A stretch of DNA of 64,000 bases from contig CAKMRJ010002223.1 in assembly GCA_928212115.1 (NCBI GenBank), positions 305,306,281 to 305,370,280 of the forward strand, written 5' to 3'. The translations under genes and the position numbers were made by a program. The stretch comes from Lactuca virosa (Eukaryota > Streptophyta > Magnoliopsida > Asterales > Asteraceae). The notes beneath the pieces were generated by a model. It searched no databases. It was not told where the DNA came from and saw nothing but the letters and a program-made list of their open reading frames with translations. This document shows positions 56,907 through 64,000 of the stretch, piece after piece. Positions within the stretch are counted from its first letter, which is position 1. Each line of letters opens with the position of its first letter.

Positions 56907-57560
56907 TTGTTGATGTCTGGTTTAGACAACAATGATCTTCCCAAACCAAGCTTTCCTAATGAATATGACTTCCCGAGTTTGGCTCATGGAAGTCATACTT
57001 CTCTTCCTCCACCTCCTCCAATTATTCTCCCTAACCCACAAGTTCAAGGTCACTCAAGCCCTAATGGCAAGCAAGGTCTATGTGTGATCACATCTTAGAG
57101 ATGAAGTCACATATTGACAAGCCGGGAGAGTTGGGGTGTCAAAGTCTTGAGAAAGTTGGATGTTTAATCACTTTCTAAGTCACATAGTGAGTTCCTTTGG
57201 GACTACTATGAAACAGGACTATGACATGAACCTTAATGATCATATCTATTTGCTTGGTGCTGCTGAATCAGCAATGATTTGGAACGATAGTAAAGCAAAT
57301 TTGATTAGAAGATCAACTTCCCAAAAACTTTATGGACAGTGACAATGGTGACACTGGAAATCCAGAAAAAGCATTCTCTTCCCAATGGAAAGGGATTGGC
57401 CATAGTCAACCCGATTGACCAAATGGTAAAGAGAAAGGCTAAGTCTGAGATAGTCCCATTACCAAAGGGTCCATATGTTTATTTTGCCAAAGGAAGGGGC
57501 GTTGATTGCAAAGCTGCCAAATTTACCTAAGGATGTTAAAGTCAATAAGTTTGACTCTAC
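56907..57560 (+). pseudogene. Copia-3 gag remnant
   Basis: Pieces in different frames: SGLDNNDLPKPSFPNEYDF near the start, then 57160-57342, then AIVNPIDQMVKRKAKSEIVP and LPKGPYVYFAKG, resembling the basic region before the zinc knuckle of copia gag. Frameshifts and stops separate them. Confidence 0.55.
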
Positions 57561-60500
57561 ATCAGGTAGAGCCCATTATCTAACTCTGTTAAGTTCTATT
57601 CTGAGATCCTCATTACATGATGTGACTGGGTCACATGTTGATGTTTTAAGAATCAAAGAATAGAGAGAAATCTTAAAGGAAGTATATGCTGATTCTGATC
57701 GCGAAGGTGGATTTCGATCGCATCAGAATTTTGAGCAGTTGCTTAAGAAGTTATAATATATTGCTAAGGAATAGATAACAATAATTTTCCATGTGGATTG
57801 TAAGGATAAGTTTTTCCGCAAAGTTTTGAAATAAAAGAAAATTGTTTAATTTTATTTATTTGAAGTATCCTTACAATGGCATTTGTGGAAAATTATTGCT
57901 TATATGATTCCACTGACAGCAATATTGGAAAATGGATTTGATTCTTTCATTTGTGGTAGTGTCTAAATTTACCAAATCAGGAAAGTTCCTCATCGCCCAA
58001 GTTTCAATTGGACCTAAACTTGGAATCATGCAAGTTGAATAGTATGATGAATGAGAACTTTCAAGCATTGGAAAATCAAGACTAATTACTTGTTCACATG
58101 GATGTGTGAGTCAAGTGAAGGACTAAAGGGATCGAGTACACATTCTTGTGCACTGGTCATGTCCACCCACAAAGCTCGTTAAGACTATTTGATTTACTAA
58201 AGTTTAGTAAATATGGTTATACTTACAAGTTTAAGTATAATTCTGAAACATTCGAAAAGTTTCAATGTATGGCAGAACGAATGGGAAGAATCAAATTAGG
58301 CAGAAAGATAAAAGTTTCTAAAATCTGAAAAGATGGGAGAGTACTTTAGTATCATGTTTGTGATCATCTTAATGATTTAGAAATCATATCACAATTAGTC
58401 CTCTAAAGGTCATCTTAGTGCATTCTTATGACTAAGAAGAGGAGTCATGAATTGTTGAAATGGTTAGATCAGGAAGATGAGTCATACTTCGTTCCAAAAC
58501 AATTCTTAGAGTCATACTCCAAGATTGTAACTTGAGTGACATATCTTAAAGAAAGGTTTAAAACACTTGTCAAATGTAAGAGTAAAAGTGTCCTACTCTT
58601 GTACATTTGAAATTGGTAAGTTGTGATGTTTTGGATAAAAACAAAGACCAACTAAGGCCAATTGTGTGAAGTGTTTGTCTTGATAAAGAATCTGCACTAT
58701 CTCTTGAATATTTGGCAAGATAGTCTTATATGTCAAGAGGACAGTGGGAGTCTTAAAGATCCTAAAAAGAATTTCAAGAACTAATCAAGAATAAAACCTG
58801 AGGTTCTTCACTAGCACACGACGTGAGGTTTATAACCTATCGTGTTGACATATTCTGTGCCCATTCCAGTTAAAGTTGGATTTGCATAGGAGTTCTGAAA
58901 GTTCTCAATTGGTTGCATAACAACTTGGAAGCAATGGCAGGCCCTGTACTGCCAGGTGGCAAGAAGTTAAGATTGCATAAGTTCAGTCCATATGAGTTTG
59001 GATTTGTCATTATCCTTGTCTTGTGACTATGGTTTTGACGATTCACATGGATACGAACACATACACCATAAAATCTAAGGGTCATAAGGTTTCTCTCCGA
59101 TTCATGAAAATGATGGTGAGGAAACACTTCCACCAAGTAGATTTGAAGCAGATGGCAAAAGGTCTAAACAATTGAGACTATGATTACGACATCACTTTTC
59201 ATAGTTCTGAAATTGTTTAGACACACATGCATGCTATCTAAGGAAAGGTGTATGATTTTGATAAAGTTTTATCAAAGCATCTCATATCAGAAATCTGAAC
59301 TTTGGTAAGAAAGTCAATAAAGTATTGATTTCTAGAAGTCCAGCTGATTTCTGAGTACATGTCAAAGCTAGTGGGAGCATAAGTGTTATGCTAATAATCA
59401 TCATGTTAGTGGGAGCATGATAATTATTGTTAGTGTGGCAAGTTAGCAATGTTAATTATAGAAAATAAAAGTTTCAATTCGCGAGGCTGTAGGGATTGAA
59501 AAAGTTGTTTTGCTATAATTAAGGGATAGGATATACTTCATTTCAGTTCTAAAGGCTTAGATTAAGACCTTAATCATCTTTAGTCAAGAATATATATATG
59601 AATTTCATGTTGGATTGGTTCAACTTAAGGAAATTCTATATATTGCGTTCTCAAAATTCGATTATGATTACGGCATCCCTCTTCATAGTCAAATTTTGAA
59701 AACATGGCAAATAAAAATATTGTAGCAAAAGACTGGTCTAGAATCATGTCTTTATGTGAGACATCATGAATCGTGTACCATTTGCTTTGGGTACAGGATC
59801 GATTGCATGTGCTATAATATTTGTCATTTCTAAATTTTTCCAAATGCCCAGAGGCATTAAGAAGGGAAAAGGTCTAGAATTGGATATGACTAAAATGATT
59901 AAGCAATTGTCGATGACAATCTGAGGTTTACCAAAGATTGGTTGCTCAGGGACAGTTGGAAGTATAGTGCTAATTTTGGAAGGACCATATTGACATATTC
60001 TGAAAAGAGGCATCTCTTATTCAGAAGTGATAGTCAAAATGAGAATATGGAGTTGTCTCCATAGGTGGAAGTTATCTGTGTAAGATTAGAAAACTTAATG
60101 CCAGAAGCATGTCCAAAGCAATGTACTTTGAATAGGAGACTTAGTTTCCATGGAGTTGATCTCCATTGGAATACCTTATAATGACTGTTGACAAGTCTTT
60201 GTGACTTTGTACATATTCATTACAGGAGGGTCAGTGCATATAAGTTTAAAATCTAAACAGATTTCGATAAATGATAGGAATTTGAAATTCTCACATTTTT
60301 CGATAAGGGTTTGGGAGTGTGAAATTAGAATCATTGAAATTATGATCAATTGGTTTATTTCACAAAGTAAGGATCATAGACAAACATAGAGTGCATACTT
60401 GGTGTATGGCAAAGCTATTGTTTAAGAAAAACATAGTGTACATGCTTGGAGCATGGGACAACTAGTGTTTTTAATTCAAGTATAAAGTTGATAAAACCGA

Positions 60501-60660
60501 AACAATAAATAATGAGTAATCAGTATGGTGATAAATAAAAGTGTTTATTTATATTCATAGGGTTTGATACCATATTTGATTCATTTATTCTTGTGTTTCA
60601 CTTTGCATGTTTTGACTTCCAGAATAACTAAGTCGCTCTTCCTGAATGATTAAGTTATTC
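57561..60660 (+). pseudogene. Copia-3 pol relic, heavily decayed
   Basis: Only short echoes of pol survive: integrase at 58184-58328 (KYNSETFEKFQ and LGRKIKV, compare copia-2 KHKSETFEKLK and LGRKIKM) and the RT/RNase H connection at about 59760-59835 (RVPFALGTGSIA, compare RVPYASAVGSIM). Everything else is stop-ridden. Confidence 0.6.
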
Positions 60661-61340
60661 AAACCATCCACAGTCGGTCATATGTTGGAAGTAGATATGA
60701 ATCAAGACTGTCATGGGTTGGTTTGTAGAGGTCCAAGTTGGTGGACAAAGTGGTGCTACAACACTCATGAGTGATCATAAGTTCTGAGTATTGGATTCAA
60801 CCCGCGCTCATTTGAATCACTTCATGGATTTTATCACGAGTGATCATGAGACGATAATATCTTATATTCTTCAAACCTAGAGATATGAGTTGTTACTATG
60901 AGTTGATTATACATTGATTGCACGAAAACGCATTTGGTAACTCGATGTTATAAAACGTGCCTTTGTGTATGATTCAACAAGTAGTAGAACAAGCCATATG
61001 AGTCGAAGTTTATCCATTCCTTTTACCTTCGGGATAAAAGCGATATTTGTGGGCCCCTCGATGATTTAGCAATGACACATGTGAGTGCTTGGCCAAGCCA
61101 GGACTGATTTGATTTGTTCAATCAGTCAGTCATCATAAATCGAAAATCGGGAAACAACAAATGGACAGAGAGAATGATTATAATCCATGTCTCAGTCCAT
61201 ATGATATCTAGAATGGAGGAATATATGATCCCTTATCTAATGGACAAGTCATTGACAAGGTCAGAGTTCGACAACGGCTTTAAGAGCTACGATTGCCAGT
61301 TAGGTTTTGAAGTCATACTCAATAATAGTTTTAGACTTAT
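60661..61340 (+). other. Copia-3 conserved non-coding 3' block
   Basis: From CCATCCACAGTCGGTCATAT to just before the polypurine tract. Shares the order of blocks with copia-1 and copia-2, including GACTGTCATG, AATCACTTCATGGA, GCGATAT and GGGCCCCTCGATGATTT (the last shared with copia-1). Confidence 0.7.
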
Positions 61341-61353
61341 CCAAGTGGGAGAC
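61341..61353 (+). other. Copia-3 polypurine tract
   Basis: CCAAGTGGGAGAC immediately before the 3' LTR at 61354. Confidence 0.88.
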
Positions 61354-62105
61354 TGTTGGATTAATGTCTAAGTCCATAACTATATTTGGTATGTACTTGA
61401 CCCGACCCGGCATGGTCCATTTGGGTTGCACTTCACCGGCACAATTTATATGGATAGTCTTTTGAGAATAGTATATTTATGATTTATATTAATATATTAT
61501 AAGTTCTAATATATTAATATGGAATCATATTATTTAATTAGTATTGATCAAGAATTAATTTAGAATTAATTAAGTGATCAAAAAGAACTAATTAAATATG
61601 GACTCTTATATATATGGAATGGACCAAGTTCATTTAGGTTGGGCTAAGCTTTCATGGATGGTCCATGGAGCTTTTAACCCATGGATCCTATGTAAATGAA
61701 AGGTCATGGGTATTAGGGTTTACATGGATGTAACCCTAATCCTCCATAATATATAAAGGGGTCCTTGGCTCACAAAATTGGCACAAGTGTGTGAAAATAA
61801 GAGTGGGCCGATTTTAGTGTGCATACATATTCTCTCAAGTTCTTCCAAGGTGTTTTGGTGATTTGTGATTCCATTTGAGGCTTCCACACTATTGGGGCTA
61901 AGCTCTTAAAGCTTGAAGACATCAAGCTACATCAAAAGGTATGTCATCTAACTAGAACTTTGTAGTATAGGTGCTTCATAATATGCTAGTTAGGATGAAA
62001 CCTTGGAATAGTTAATATTTGCATGTATAATAGAGAAAACATAGATCCAAGGTTTATAGGGTTGCATATACACCATAGGAGTGTTAGAATGCTCAAAACC
62101 CAACA
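61354..62105 (+). repeat. Copia-3 3' LTR
   Basis: 752 bp, near-identical to 54500-55251, followed by the duplication GATAC. Confidence 0.95.
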
Positions 62106-63856
62106 GATACTGCCTAGCATATCTGGGTGCTGGCCTCCCCTTCTGTCCTCTCGACCGGATATTGCCTAGCATATCTGGGTGCTGGCCTCCCCTTCGGTCC
62201 TCTCGACCGGATATTGGGGACTATTTCACGCCACTACTACTACCACATAACATGTAACACATAATCATATTCTATCTAGAATGACTGGGTATGACTACCC
62301 CCTTCGGCCCTACCGACCGAAAATCTTGGGAACTATCTCCCCTACTGCTAACATCATATCATACTAGCACATAACATATCAGGTAGTAGCAAACCTAGAT
62401 GAATATCACAAAGACAATAATCTAACATACGACTCCTACTGTTGGGTCGATATTGGTGCCTTAGACCCACTTCTACGGGAAGGTAACTCACCTCGCAAGG
62501 CTGACTGCTGAAAAGATGATCGGCAGATATCTGACTGCTGCTCCGGTGATCCTCCGGCTATAAATCCATAAAAAACACTTAATCAGACACTGATAACTAC
62601 TCTTAGGGTAAAATGACTATTTTACCCCTGACCAAGTCAAAGTCAAAGTTAACTTCCAGTTGACCTGACTCGTCGAGTTGGGCCGCCAACTCGTCGTGTC
62701 CCTATCCTTTCATCTGACCTTCTTCACGCCCCTACTCGTCGAGTTTAGCAACGACTCGACGAGTTCTCCTTCTAAACATCCTCGAATGAACCTTCATCCG
62801 ACTCGCCGAGTTGTATGAATAACTCGTCGAGTTCATCCCCATCCTATGAACAAGTCTGCCCTTGACTCGCCGAGTTGTATGAACAACTCGTCGAGTTCAT
62901 CTTCGAACGTTGGGAGATTGCCTTGGACGCGCCGAGTCTGTTCATACACTCACCGAGTCCTATGATTCCCAGATCTATGGCTAAGTCCAATGCGTTGGGT
63001 CATTCCCCCGGACCCCTCTAAGACCATTCTAACACTCACTGGGTTCCTTCGAACCATAACAGAAAAGGGAAGTCAAGCCATGGACTCGCCGAGTCCCAAG
63101 AACAACTCGCTGAGTCGAGAATGACCAAGTCTTATTTCCCAATTTCTGACGTACAACACTTGACCAAAAGATATATCTAGGCTTCTAGGATCGATCTAGC
63201 ACGTAAAGTTACAAACTTTACGTGCATGCATGGGACTATGAGCTCCAAATGGCCCTAAATGAGACTCTTAAGGTGCATGGGGCTCTCTAAGGCTCCAAAA
63301 TCAGTCCCTTTCTTGCTTTGTAACCCCTCAAAGACCTTGGATCTGAAGTCTTTAGCCCCCAACCATGCTTGCACTCATGGTTGGTCACCAAAGAATGGCT
63401 CCTAAAAGCCCTAAATCACCCCAAAAAGGGATCCTAAAAAACATGAAAGAGCAAGGTATCAGCTTTATTACCTCTAAAGAACTGCAGAGGGTGCACAAAC
63501 TCGAACTCCTCTGGGCCTCCTCTTGATTCCTCAAGCCTTTCTCTTCCTTCTTATGTTCCAAAATCACCAAAAACCACCACAAAGGCCTTAGATCTTTACA
63601 CAAACGATTAGGGTTTGATATGGAGAGTTCTGAGAGCAATGGGGACGAAGGGAGGCTGAATGAGATGCTTAAAATAGGGTGCAATTCCTTAGATTAGGGT
63701 TTTGTCCAGTCAGGGCCTACTCGTCGAGTCTGGCTGCCGACTCGTCGAGTAGGTCATTAAACTCCCGGGTCTAAGTCGATCTTACTCGCCGAGTTCTAGG
63801 CCAAAAGAAATTGAATCATACTTGAATGAAATTCATACCAGGAGCCGGGTGCTACA
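62106..63856 (-). repeat. LTR-C, right part
   Basis: Continues LTR-C after copia-3 to its terminus GGGTGCTACA at 63856. It begins with GGTCCTCTCGACCGGATATT repeats and carries some fifteen ACTCGYCGAGT palindromes at 62665-63125 and 63718-63795. The small frame at 63385-63684 is not protein-like. Confidence 0.8.
62665..63125. repeat. Clustered ACTCGYCGAGT palindromes in LTR-C
   Basis: About twelve copies, often as pairs GACTCGCCGAGTT then AACTCGTCGAGTT 20-24 bp apart; one block (GAGTTGTATGAAYAACTCGT) is tandemly duplicated at 62810 and 62872. Confidence 0.9.
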
Positions 63857-64000
63857 ACGTGCCTGCTCAGTAAACACGTGCTTAGGGCAGAACAACGCTC
63901 TCTCTTGAAACGTCCTCGTAATCTCCATCACCGACTCTGTCTTCTGATTGAGAGACAGAAACTCCTGGCCAACCGTTCCCTCTCCACCGGGGGAACATAC
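63857..64000 (-). pseudogene. Gypsy-2 gag capsid fragment, cut by window edge
   Basis: Minus strand reads FLSLNQKTESVMEITRTFQE and RALFCPKHVFTEQAR, typical of the gypsy gag capsid end (compare gypsy-1 FRERALLIPQ). A frameshift around 63955 disturbs the part nearest the edge. It lies across LTR-C from the zinc knuckles at 53771-54090, and about 100 residues between them appear lost. Confidence 0.7.

Larger units (their letters stand above)
54500..62105 (+). mobile_element. Copia-3: young full-length non-autonomous copia element
   Basis: 7606 bp, 752-bp LTRs with TG/CA ends (TGTTGG...CCAACA), a perfect 5-bp duplication GATAC, primer site, and polypurine tract. The LTRs differ by about six substitutions and two single-base indels (counted by eye), so the insertion is recent. 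Yet the interior has only decayed gag and pol relics and no frame over 100 codons. It was therefore moved by enzymes from another copy. Confidence 0.95.
47656..64000 (-). mobile_element. Gypsy-2: Ty3/gypsy chromovirus-like element with nested insertions
   Basis: Minus strand, from the chromodomain end (about 47656) through integrase, RNase H, RT, protease and gag to beyond the right edge. Two blocks interrupt it: solo LTR-E in protease (50600-53367) and LTR-C in gag (about 54091-63856), the latter carrying copia-3. Its 3' LTR is lost at the copia-2 junction. It is the same group as gypsy-1 but a different copy, with its own stops. Confidence 0.85.

Overview
The window is plant nuclear DNA: large, AT-rich and full of retrotransposons. 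It is probably from an Asteraceae genome of the lettuce (Lactuca) type. That placement is an inference from the plant-type PPR and RING genes, chromovirus-type Ty3/gypsy and Ty1/copia elements with initiator-Met tRNA primer sites, and long LTRs studded with the ACTCGYCGAGT palindrome, which I associate from memory with lettuce. It cannot be proven from this sequence.

Only the first 4 kb is ordinary gene space. A PPR gene (plus strand, open at the left window edge) converges tail to tail on an intact single-exon RING-H2 ubiquitin-ligase gene (minus strand). Positions 4.0-8.1 kb hold small DNA transposons (a foldback element and a candidate Helitron), microsatellites and non-coding DNA. Positions 8.1-16.4 kb are a decayed copia element (copia-1, minus strand) that carries a hAT-type non-autonomous element with a perfect 8-bp target duplication. 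Positions 16.4-24.7 kb are a mosaic of a Helitron 3' end, two inverted-repeat elements beside long (TA)n tracts, a foldback element with a perfect 9-bp duplication, a CCACCA-rich tract and an LTR fragment.

From 24.7 kb on, everything is nested LTR retrotransposons. Gypsy-1 (24685-41148, minus) was hit by an LTR-B element in its integrase and by a complete, young Athila/Tat-like non-autonomous element (31855-37378, plus, TSD CTCCC) in its gag. Copia-2 (from 42671, minus) abuts gypsy-2 (about 47656 to beyond the right edge, minus). Gypsy-2 is broken by a 2.77-kb solo LTR (50600-53367, TSD GCACT) and a further LTR-C. LTR-C is itself split by a complete young copia element (copia-3, 54500-62105, plus, TSD GATAC).

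The most interesting signals are five. (1) A 61-67 bp GT-AG mini-intron lies at the same gag/protease position in both gypsy elements; without splicing the frame closes, so splicing could set the Gag to Gag-Pol ratio. (2) LTRs of unrelated families carry clusters of short palindromes, with one motif shared between gypsy-1, LTR-C and the Athila-like element. (3) A block of about 700 bp of non-coding 3' sequence is conserved across three copia elements while their coding regions have decayed. (4) The two young elements with near-identical LTRs have no working genes, so they were probably moved by helpers. (5) A hAT-type element carries both a tRNA-like B box and a plant snRNA-type USE/TATA pair.
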